From Chaetomium olivaceum (taxonomy: Eukaryota > Ascomycota > Sordariomycetes > Sordariales > Chaetomiaceae): 64,000 nucleotides of DNA. Numbering within the stretch: the stretch's first letter is position 1; every line of letters starts with the position of its first letter. This document shows positions 33,613 through 44,290 of the stretch, piece by piece. The notes beneath the pieces were generated by a model. It was not told the DNA's origin. It made no database searches and was given only the letters and a program-made list of their open reading frames with translations. The position numbers were made by a program, and so were the translations under genes. The stretch covers positions 1,240,001 through 1,304,000 of the forward strand of contig JAYWVB010000002.1 in the NCBI GenBank assembly GCA_039881045.1, read 5' to 3'.

Positions 33613-36600
33613 ATGAATATCGCACAACCCGTGGGCTCGTCGCTAGAGAGCGTCGAGTTCACCTTTCTCACGGCTGAAGAGATCCGGTCTATTTCTGTCA
33701 AGCGGATCGAAAACGATAGCACCTTTGACAACCTCCTCAATCCGATACCTGGTGGTCTCTATGACCCTGCCCTTGGGTCATGGGGCGACTCTCTGTAAGC
33801 CCGCCATCAAACGCGCTCTCTTGGCCCGGAACTGGGCGCAAGGCGCAAGGCGCAAACGGGGAATGGGACTAACGAAACCGTGTGCAGGTGCCGGACATGT
33901 AACCTGAACCAGGCCCAGTGCCCAGGGCACCCGGGCCACATCGAACTCCCGGTGCCCGTTTACCACCCGGTCTTCATGGACCAGGCCTATCGTCTCCTCC
34001 GAGCCCAGTGTGTTTACTGTCACCGATTCCGCATGCCCCGCCATGAAATCCACAAGTACACCTGCATGTTCCGCCTGTTGCAGGTTGGCCTCATTCACGA
34101 AGCGCACATGATCGAATCGTTCTCTGTCAGCGATCTTGGGGAGCAACTCAAGAATCTCAGATTATCCGACGTTCCGAACCCCGAGCAGGACGAAGCGGAA
34201 GAGGAGGGAGCCAGTCTGCATGACGGCACCATGCGCGCCAGGGAGACATACGTGCGGCAAGTCCTGCGGGATCACAGGCTCAAGGTCAACATGGGCGACA
34301 TCAGGAAAGGCAAGCACGAGGGTGCGTCAGAATTGAGGCGGGCCCTCATTAAAGATTTCCTTGCCATGATGGTCAAGGAAAAGCGGTGCAGAAGCTGCGA
34401 CGGCATTTCACCCGTCTACCGCAAGGACCGCTGGGTTAAGATTTTCGAGCGCGATCTGAGCGAGAAGGAAACGGCGGCCATGGCACAAGCCGGGAGGAAG
34501 CGAACCGACGCACTTGCCCTCGGCCGAAAGCCCAAGAAACACAGCCCTGATGAGGGCGTCGCCGATGTTGACTCGGCATCAGAGGCGTCATTCGGGGCAG
34601 GTGACAGCGAGAGTGCGGGCGAGAGCGAAGGCGATGGCGAGGAGCTCGATGAGAATGGGGATGTAATCATGGCGGACGGCCCGCCCAAAGCGAAACGAGC
34701 AAAGCCGAAATCGGTCAGGCCCGCCCAGCGGTACCTCAGCACTATGGAAGTCCGCAAGCGGCTCGAGATGCTATTCGAACAGGAGCAGGAGATCCTCTCC
34801 CTTCTGTATAACTCAAAGCCTCGGCCCAGAAACTCCAAGCCGCTCACCGCCGACATGTTCTTCGTGTCGACACTTCTAGTCCCCCCTAATCGCTATCGCC
34901 CAGAGGCTCGCATGGGGGATTCCCAAATCTCCGAAGCCCAGCAAAACAGCCTCTACAAGCTGATCCTCAGGAGCGCTTCACTTGTGGCACAGATATCGCG
35001 AGAAATCAGCAGCCAAACCAAGGACACAGTTGTGGACGAGGGCAGGAGGACAAGGGATATGAGCTCTCTGTACCAGGCATGGACAGAGCTGCAGGATGCC
35101 GTCAATTCGCTCATTGACCGGGACAAGAACCCGGTTCAGGGCGCCGCCGCCAAGCGAAACGAGGAAGGCATCAAGCAGAAGCTGGAGAAGAAAGAAGGCC
35201 TGTTCCGGAAGAACATGATGGGCAAGCGCGTCAACTTCGCCGCCAGAAGTGTTATCTCACCCGACCCTAATATCGAGACCAACGAAATCGGCGTCCCCCC
35301 TGTTTTCGCCAGGAAACTCACATACCCTGAACCGGTGACGAGTCACAACTTCAAGGACCTTCAGTAAGTCATCCTGGCGGCGTCTTGTGGCGCTTCGGCA
35401 TGCTAACAAAACCAACCAGACAAGCTGTGATTAACGGTGTTGGTAAGTGACATCAGGTCTCGTTTGGGGTTTACGATGCTAACAATGGACTCAGACAAAT
35501 GGCCCGGTGCTGCGGCTATCGAGAATGAGAACGGCCAGATTGTTAACCTACGGGCAAAGTCCCTCGAAGACCGTGTCTCGCTCGCCAACCAACTTCTTGC
35601 ACCGACCGGAAACAACTTCAGTGGCCAGCGGAACAAGAAGGTACACCGTCATTTGACCAACGGTGACGTGGTCTTGATGAACCGGCAGCCGACACTTCAC
35701 AAGCCCTCCATCATGGGTCACAGAGTCCGCGTTTTGCCAGGGGAAAAGACGATTCGCATGCACTACGCCAACTGCAACACCTACAATGCCGATTTCGACG
35801 GAGACGAGATGAACATGCACTTTCCGCAAAACGAGATTGCGCGTGCCGAAGCACTCCAACTAGCCGATACGGATCACCAGTATATCTCGGGGACGGCCGG
35901 CAACCCGCTGCGTGGTCTTATTCAGGACCATTTGTCCGTCTCAGTGGAGCTGTGCAACAAGGACGTCTTCCTCGATCAAGGAGCTTATCAGCAGCTCATC
36001 TACGCCGCCCTCCGGCCAGAGAGCGGCCACATTACGGGCGAGAAGATTGAGCTCGTGCCTCCGGCGGTCATTAAGCCGGTACCCGTTGGACGGGTAAGCA
36101 GGTTATCACAACGATCCTCAAGAACATCAGACCCGCCGATTGCGGTGATCTGTGGATGAACGGATCTGCTAAGGTCAAAAGCCGTAGCTGGGGAGAGGAC
36201 TCCGAGGAGGGCCAGGTGATGTTCCGCGACGGCGACTTCATCAGCGGCATTCTCGACAAATCCCAGCTGGGTCCAAGTGATGGCGGATTCGTCCACGCGG
36301 TGCATGAGGTTTACGGACCATCGGTTGCAGGGAAATTACTCAGCAGCATAGGCCGGCTATTGACCCGATACTTGGCCATGGTCGCCTTCACTTGCGGTAT
36401 GGACGATCTCCGCATGACACCGCAGGGAGAGAAGGATCGCAAGGAAACGATCAAGGCCGCGGCAAATATCGGTATCGAAGTGGCAGCCAAGTACGTTTCT
36501 CTTGGCGAACAGAAGCCAACCAAGGACGACCCCCTCCTCTTGGAGCGTCTCGAGGAAGTGCACAGAGACGACAAGAAGCAGGAAGGCCTCGAGTTGCTTA

Positions 36601-39087
36601 CCAGTCAGGAATGCGCCAAGCTCTCGACCGAAATCACCAGGTTGTGCCTGCCCGCTGGTCTGGAGAAGCAGTTCCCGAAGAACCACATGCAGTCTATGAC
36701 GACTTCTGGTGCCAAGGGTAGTCCCGTCAACGCCAACCTTATCTCGTGCAACCTGGGTCAGCAAGTTCTGGAGGGCCGCCGCGTCCCTGTCATGGTGAGC
36801 GGCAAGACCCTACCCAGCTTCAAGCCCTACGACACCGATGTGAGAGCAGGTGGTTATATTGTCAACCGATTCTTGACGGGCATTCGCCCGCAGGAGTACT
36901 ACTTCCATCACATGGCCGGTCGCGAAGGTCTCATCGATACGGCCGTCAAGACATCCCGCTCCGGATACCTCCAGAGATGTTTGATCAAGGGCATGGAGGG
37001 TCTGAGGGTGTCGTACGATTCGTCGGTCCGAGACTCAGACGGCACCGTTGTGCAGTTCCTCTTCGGCGAGGACGGCATCGACATTGCGAAGCAAAAGTAC
37101 CTGAACGATTTCGAGTTTGTCCTCCGCAATCTCGACTCGCAGTTGCCGCAGATCAGGTACCATGAGCCCGGCACCCAGGCTCTGTTTGAGCACAGGGACG
37201 AAGTCATGAAGCGCATGAAGAGCGCCATCCGATCCAGCAGCACCCGCAACCCCCTCGACCCGGTATCATCCGAGCTTGACCCCACCGCCTTTGCGTTTGC
37301 GACGTCGGAGAAGTTCTACAGCAAGATGATGGATTACGTCAAGACGAACAAGGACGGGCTGATCAAGGAGAAGAAGGGTTCCGACAGCCAACAGGGCCAA
37401 ATCGCTCGCAAGACTGCCGAGAAGATCCTGGCGGCCAAGTACATTCGATCCTTAGTCGAGCCTGGCGAGGCTGTTGGCATCGTCGCCGGCCAGTCTGTGG
37501 GAGAGCCGTCCACACAGATGACACTGAACACGTTCCATTTGGCAGGTCACTCGGCGAAGAACGTTACGCTGGGTATTCCGCGTCTCCGCGAAATCTTGAT
37601 GACGGCCAGTTCCAACATCTCAACGCCGTCTATGACCCTCGTGCTCAACGAGGAGCTCTCGGAACTGGACGGAGAGCAGTTCGCGAAGTCCATCAGCGTG
37701 CTCCCGCTTGCGCATGTCACCAAGGAGGCGGTTGTCCGCGAGCGCGTTGGCCGCGGTATTGGTTACGCGCTGGCCAAGTCGTTCGAGATCCGGCTGCGCT
37801 TCTTCGAGGCCGACGAGTACGCCAACATGTATGCTATTGACATACCTGACGTGCTCAACACGGTGGAGCGCAAGTTCATCCCGCTGCTCTCTGCGCTCAC
37901 CAGGAAAGAAATCAAGAAGAAGCAAAAGTCGAAGAGCGCGGCCACACCCGAAGTCGGCGTCAGGTCTGGTGTTGTGGAAACCGCGCCCCCTCCCTCGGAA
38001 AGGGTGTCGGCTGGAGATGATGATGACGATGACGACGAAGGGGATGACGATGCCACGAGCGCCAAGCAGAGGGCCAACCGATCTGAGGCGGTCTCGTATG
38101 GGCCGAACGACGACGAGGATGACGAGATCCAGAACCAACTTCAACGGGAGACGGACGACGTCGAGGAGGGTGAGGAGAGGCTTGACTTTGTTGACGAGGC
38201 GTACGGCGGCAGCCCTGAGCCCGAGGACGAGCTCGGCGACAAGACGGACGAGGAGCGGTCGCGGTCGCGCGAGGCACGTATCAAGAGCAAGAACGAGCAC
38301 GTGGCGCGATTCCGGTGCGACGAGGTGGGCGGCGAGTGGGTCGAGTTCACGCTCGAGTTCGACGTGTCCATCCCCAAGATCCTCATGCTCAGCTTGGTGC
38401 AGGAGGCAGTCAAGAAGTCGGTCATCCAGCAGATCCACCGTATCGGCAACGCGGCGTTCGAGCCCAAGAAGAAGAAGGACGAGGTCACGGGTGAGGAGCG
38501 CTTGGTCGAGATGCTCGTGCATACCGACGGTGCCAACCTCCGCGCCATGCAGCAGTACGGTGACTACATCAACCCCAACAGGATATCGACCAACGATATC
38601 GCGCAAGTGCTCGAGGTATACGGTGTGGAGGCGTGCCGGAGCAATATCGTCGCGGAGCTCAGCGGCGTTTTCGCCGGTCACGGTATCGCGGTCGATCCCC
38701 GCCATCTGAACCTCATTGCCGACTACATGACTAGGTGGGTGCTTCTGATATCCGGCTTCTCATAGTGTGTATCGCTGACTATCGTATTCAGAAACGGCGG
38801 CTTCTCAGCCTTCAACCGCATCGGCCTGACCGGCAACGTCAGCCCCTTCACCAAGATGAGCTACGGTAAGCCTGGTTCCATCCCTCACAAACTCTGCGTA
38901 ACAATGCTGACGCTGTGTAACAGAAACTACGGTCGGCTTTCTCAAGGATGCGGTCCTCGACGGCGATTGGGACAGCCTCGCCACACCATCCAGCAGGCTG
39001 GTCGTTGGCAAGCTCGGAACAGTTGGCACAGGCTCGTTTGATGTACTCACCAAACTGCCGACGGAACACAGCATTGCTGCGTTTTAG
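33613..39087 (+). CDS. RPA190: RNA polymerase I largest subunit (one-base frame break)
   Basis: Catalytic subunit of Pol I, which makes the large rRNA precursor in the nucleolus. Exons: 33613-33794, 33888-35363, 35420-35442 (23 nt), 35495-38734, 38792-38865 and 38924-39087. The N-terminal zinc site reads CRTCNLNQAQCPGHPGHIELP, with a second CVYCH pair. The catalytic Mg2+ loop is NADFDGDEMNMH, at about residues 658-669. The bridge-helix/trigger-loop region contains GQSVGEPSTQMTLNTFHLAG. A long Asp/Glu-rich insert at 38010-38270 fits the Pol I jaw/expander. The frame changes near 36082-36084. Adding one C to GTACCC gives the expected IKPVPRWTGKQVITTILKN. With it the protein is 1719 aa, normal for fungi. 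The gene is essential, so the break is very probably a sequence error. All five introns are GT-AG, and those at 33795 and 35443 have a CTAAC branch site. Confidence 0.96.
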
Positions 39088-39686
39088 GTGGCGCTGGGGG
39101 CGGGGAGTAGGGTGGGAGACAGGAGATAATGTGAGGAGTCCGGGGATGATGCATAGATATCGGGCAGGGAAAGAGTGTCGGTGTAGGTACGGAGGCAGCT
39201 GTGAGTTGAAGCATGTACGGCTACGATATGTACAGGGCAGTACGGTAGTTAGTGAATTCAGGATTTGGTTTGTAACATTCCATGACTTGGCTCTGGAGAT
39301 GTTCATGTACCCCACAATCTGGATGCGGGGTTAAGCATTGCATTGCCGTCGAACCGATCCCTCGGCTCGCTTCTTCGGTGTTTGGTTTGTAGGACACATG
39401 CGGGCATCAACAGAACTGCATCTCGGTCAGCATCCCCCATTTGGTGGTGGTTTCTGTTTTGTTGAGGTGTTGAACCGGTATCCCTGTCTCTCCAAGGGCG
39501 TACAACAATTAAGTTTTGGGTGGTTTTGAGGCTGTGGACCGCAGTGATTAGTTATCAACGCCGTCTTCAACCCCAACCACCTTTGTCCCATGACAACACT
39601 CACAACACTTATGACAACTTGGCCGACTACTTATACCGTACATACAACCACCATCTGTGGCAAATTCTAATCTCTCAGCAACCCGC

Positions 39687-41024
39687 ATGCGTCTATCGTC
39701 CACTCTCAGAAACTCAGTCAAAGTCGCCACCGCAAAGATGGCTGCGCCTAAGATTACCCTCTACGTTGACACTGTCAGCCCGTTTGCGTATCTCGCGTAT
39801 TACATTTTCAGAGTATGTTTAAACCGAACAGAAATGGCGACGACTTGAAACTGACAAAAAGTACAGCACAATGAGGTCTTCAAGGGATGCGACATCACCT
39901 ACGTGCCCATCTTCCTCGGCGGGCTGATGCACAAGGTGGGTGTCTCCTGACCTCCTCGGTTATCCAAGGCTGAATTTGAACTACCGAAGCTAACTACTTC
40001 CTCTTTCCATAGTGCGGCAACACCGCGCCCATCAAGATCAAGAGTACGTCTCTGTTACCATCCTGCCACCTCCCACACGGCAGCCAGGCAGCCAGGTACA
40101 TGTACATACATACTAACACGACCCACAGACAAGGACACATGGATCAACGCCGAGCGCCTCCGCTGGGCGCGGCACTTCTCGGTGCCCATGACCCCCGGCC
40201 TGCCGCCCGACTTCCCGGCCAACACACTGCCCATCATGCGCGCCCTGTGCGGCCTGGCGGAGTTGGATGCCGCCGACGGGGAAGGAAAGCAGCCGCGTCT
40301 GACCAAGGCGCTGGATGAGTTCTACTCGCAGTACTGGGAGCACGCGGCCGCCACGCATAAGCCGGAGGTGTTGAGGGAGACGATGGTGCGGTTGTTTGGG
40401 GAGGCGGAGGCGGAGAAGAGTGAGTGCATTTTCTTTCTTTCTCCTTTTCTGTTAGTAGTTAAGAGGGTTGGCGCGGTGGTCTGGCTCAGTGCTTGCCCGG
40501 CGCCGAGTTCCTCCTTGTCATGCCCTCTCTCCTCTCAACACTTACCCGCCGCCGCGTGATTACCGCTACCCAGGCAGCAAGCACGCTACCTCAACAACTC
40601 CCTCAACCCATCCTCGTTAGATGAACTCCTTCCTCAGTCATCTTCACCTTCAGCCCCAGCCAGCACCCTCCCACCTCACCCACCCCCCGCCCTTTCAAAC
40701 GAACAACCTAACCTAACCCAAAACTAACTCCTCCACGCGCGCACAGTCCTGCAGACCTCCACAACCCCGCAAGCCAAAACCGCTCTCACGCGCAACACCG
40801 ACGCGGCCTTCGCCGCCGGCGCCTTCGGCCTCCCCTGGTCCCACTGCACCAACAGCGCGGGCGAGAGCGAAGGGTTTTTCGGCGTGGACCACCTGGGCCA
40901 GGTGGCGCATTTCTTGGGGCTGGAGAGGCCTACTTCTGCTGTTTCTACTATCGGAGGAGGAGGAGGGGGAGAAGGGGTTGGGGATGGGAAGGATGAGGGG
41001 AGCGGGTGGAAGGCTTTGCTTTGA
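39687..41024 (+). CDS. Kappa-class glutathione S-transferase / DsbA-like oxidoreductase
   Basis: Thioredoxin-fold enzyme of the GST-kappa/HCCA-isomerase family, conjugating glutathione or acting on peroxides or chromene-type substrates. Exons: 39687-39812, 39867-39935, 40013-40043, 40129-40419 and 40747-41024 (264 aa). The N-terminal beta-strand block ITLYVDTVSPFAYLAYYIF carries the conserved active-site serine of the SPxS/A motif. The middle has GLPPDFPANTLPIMRALCGL, and the C-terminal part has FGLPWSHCTN...GFFGVDHLGQVAHFLG, all in family order. Two in-frame starts are possible. ATG 39687 adds 17 basic, hydroxylated residues like a mitochondrial presequence, while ATG 39738 has better context (AAGATGGC). 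The last intron (40420-40746, 327 bp) is much longer than the others. A Gly/Glu-rich linker precedes the stop. It lies 600 bp downstream of RPA190 on the same strand, with no sign of a functional link. Confidence 0.9.
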
Positions 41025-41598
41025 GGAGTGGCGCGTGAGTGGGTGGCGGATGGATGGGGGATGGGGTGGAGGCGAGGTGAGGTGGTGTAGCGTGTAGTGT
41101 GTATAGGCATGAGAGAACGAACATTCATCTGGCTTCCCTGTAATCCAATCTAGTGACTGTCCAGCGTCGGAGTGTCGGTTGAACGGTCGAGTGGTTGATC
41201 ATGAACACCTGGTACCAACCCAGCGGTGTATGTGGGGATCGCATCGTGACATGGGTCAGTTCCGTCTCCGCTCGTCTCCGCTGTTCGCTGGGGCTCGCGC
41301 TGGTATGTTTTGATCTCGCGTCAGACGCGTCGCGGGGCAGTCTGTTCACAAGCGTCGCCGTCACTGGAACAGGAGAAAGTCAAGTGCAGGCAAATTATCG
41401 TGATCATGAAGTCAACGTGGATATTCGCAGCAGTCCGTTTGCCACCATGTAATGTACAACCCCATAGAGCAAAAACCCATCGCAATTAAACGCCGTTCCT
41501 TGTCCCGTGAATGAGCCCCTTCATCCAGAGCGCGTCCCAAATGAGAAAGTCATAACCTGCGAACCCCCTAAAACTAGCAAAGCGTCAAGCAACCATGC
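41025..41598. other. Convergent intergenic region between GST-kappa and H3 genes
   Basis: The 574 bp hold the 3' ends of two convergent genes. No open frame or RNA gene in it is supported. Confidence 0.5.
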
Positions 41599-42166
41599 TT
41601 AGTTGCGCTCACCACGGAGGCGACGAGCGAGCTGGATGTCCTTCTGCAGTGGTTGTTAGCATGTGATGTATGACTCAAGGTGTCTGTTGCCCGAAGGCAG
41701 GTGGCGACTTACCGACTGGATGGTGACACGCTTGGCGTGGATAGCGCACAGGTTGGTGTCCTCGAAGAGGGAGACGAGGTAAGACTCGACTGACTCCTGG
41801 AGAGCGCCAATGGCAGAGCTCTGGAAGCGGAGGTCGGACTTGAAGTCCTGAGCGATTTCGCGAACCTGGAGTGCAAGACGCGTTAGTTGGCTGTTGTGAG
41901 AGGCGCGCGATTGACAGGTCGCAGCGACGCGACCGAGCAAGGTGAAAACGTACCAGACGCTGGAAGGGAAGCTTGCGGATGAGCAGCTCAGTCGACTTCT
42001 GGTAGCGACGAATCTCACGAAGAGCGACGGTACCGGGCTTGTAACGATGAGGCTTCTTGACACCGCCGGTCGACGGAGCCGACTTGCGGGCAGCCTTGGA
42101 AGCGAGCTGCTTGCGGGGGGCCTTGCCACCGGTGGACTTGCGAGCGGTCTGCTTAGTGCGGGCCAT
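41599..42166 (-). CDS. H3: Histone H3
   Basis: Core nucleosome histone of 136 aa (with Met), exactly the canonical length. Exons: 41954-42166, 41713-41865 and 41599-41643. The protein begins ARTKQTARKSTGGKAPRK and ends DIQLARRLRGERN. K4, K9, K14, K27 and K36 contexts are intact, including ARKSAPSTGGVKKPHR. Both introns are GT-AG (88 and 69 bp) in phase 0. Three exons fit filamentous ascomycetes. It is the left half of a divergent H3/H4 pair with the H4 gene at 43851. Confidence 0.99.
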
Positions 42167-42301
42167 TATGATTGATGATAAAGTTATCGAGGTGGGTTGA
42201 TGAAATTGTTAAGTTGGAAATGGAATGACCGCGATGTGGTTGATGGATGGATGTGGAGTTGTAGTGTGAGTTGAAAGGGGAAGAGAAGTAGTGGGGGGTC
42301 T

Positions 42302-42312
42302 GGGCTTTAAAT
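42302..42312 (-). promoter_or_regulatory. TATA-type element of histone H3
   Basis: On the minus strand this reads ATTTAAAGCCC, 136-146 bp upstream of the H3 start codon. The same 11 bases occur at nearly the same distance upstream of H4 (43710-43720), which supports a functional core promoter element. Confidence 0.65.
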
Positions 42313-43709
42313 AGGCGGGCGGTGTTTCGCTCTGACTGCAGGCTGATTACCGAATAAGTGGGCCGATTTGGTTGATTGTGCCTTCTTTTTTTTTTGTTGC
42401 AGCGCGCTACCAGAACCGGGGTCTGTTGCAAAAGAATAATGGATCAAATCTGTGCGGGCGAAATGCGTTGGTTTGGGGGGCGGTTCGCAACTAGTAAGCC
42501 AGGCTGAATTTCCATTGGCTCAAAAACTTGGATGCAACATGGAACCATGTGTGCGTGCCACACCCAAAGATCGGCAGCCAACCTCAAGCGGGGAGCATTC
42601 CTCGATTTGAGATGTGCACTTCGTAAGGCTGGGAGGCAATGCCGTGCGATGTCTCCCGTCAGCCACAGTTCGGAATGCGATGCAATGGGTTCGCGGTTTC
42701 GGTTACACCAAGTTCTGAGCAGAGGTATCAAGCTGGAGAATTAGACTATGGCAATAAACTTCACTCTGAGTACACAGGCATGACGCAGACGCTTAAACCC
42801 CGCTTAATGACGCGGGTAGCGCACTATGCGTTCAAAGAACACCTGCAACTGCAGTAGATAAAGTACATGTGAAATGCCCGCCTTGTCTGCCGGTAGGGAG
42901 ATACCTAAACAGCATCCAAAATTCTCACGTGAACGTGACAGTTTCCCTCTGACCAAAGTGGGAAGATGCAATGACTATTCGTAAACCAGGGTATCAACCA
43001 GCACTGGCCATCAATTCACACACGTCATGAACACAACCGAGACCAGATCGAGGGCGGGTACGGAAAGCCGGAGACAGGGTAGATCTATCTAGGACCCCTA
43101 AGATATCAGGGGGGAAGGCGAGTGGAGCGTGGGCTGAAAGCACCAACACCGAGATCTAACACCCCCGCATCGCCTGGTAAGGCAGAGCCAGACGGCGTCT
43201 TCCGGAAGAGGAGGCTATCCACATGAGTACGTACTCCCGTCTCGAGAGCACCAAGAACCCGGGATGTGATTGCGCCAGGCGTTGGGAGGGAGGGGCTGAG
43301 TGTGGGAGATACTCCATGGCATCCAAATCCTGGGGACGGGTGACATGAAGGCGGCGGGTGTCAGAGGAGAGGCCCGTCATGGGGACCGGGCCGATCTGGG
43401 CAGGCGGATACACACCGGAACTCTCCAAAACAAACCGAACCAAACCGTCATAACCGTGATTGCTCCTTTGCGGAAAAATACTACTCTCCATTTCGACCAC
43501 TCATAAATCGGCACGCGTTGAATAAGGCAGAAGTGTTTTCGAGGCGGGGCATTCCGCCATCAAAAGTTGCCCCACATAGCCGTTTCCCCCCTTGGCGCAC
43601 TCCAAAACGCGTTCCAAATCAGCGCAGGGGTGGTCAGAAAAAATAGAGCCAAGCAAATCAGACTGATCTGATTGCAGGCGGCTGCAGTTGCTGTCGCTGG
43701 CATTGCCAC
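42313..43709. other. Divergent H3-H4 intergenic region
   Basis: About 1.4 kb of shared upstream DNA with no gene that I can support. It should carry the S-phase regulatory sites for both histone genes. I did not recognise a specific known histone upstream element beyond the two TATA-type boxes. Confidence 0.5.
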
Positions 43710-43720
43710 ATTTAAAGCCC
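43710..43720 (+). promoter_or_regulatory. TATA-type element of histone H4
   Basis: ATTTAAAGCCC lies 131-141 bp upstream of the H4 ATG, identical to the element upstream of H3. Confidence 0.65.
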
Positions 43721-43850
43721 GCTTCTCTTCCCCACGTTCGCCTCAAACCTTCCCCATCCTTCGTGCTCATAGCCTACATCCAACAAGCGTTGCACATCTT
43801 CAGCCTCACTTCCTACCACACAACACTTCAACCCCCAACAAACCATCAAC

Positions 43851-44290
<440 letters not shown>

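Noticed and set aside
36100..36150. Intron using GTAAGC at 36093 to explain the RPA190 frame change
   Set aside because: It would remove the conserved GKQVITTILKN segment; a single missing C explains the data better.
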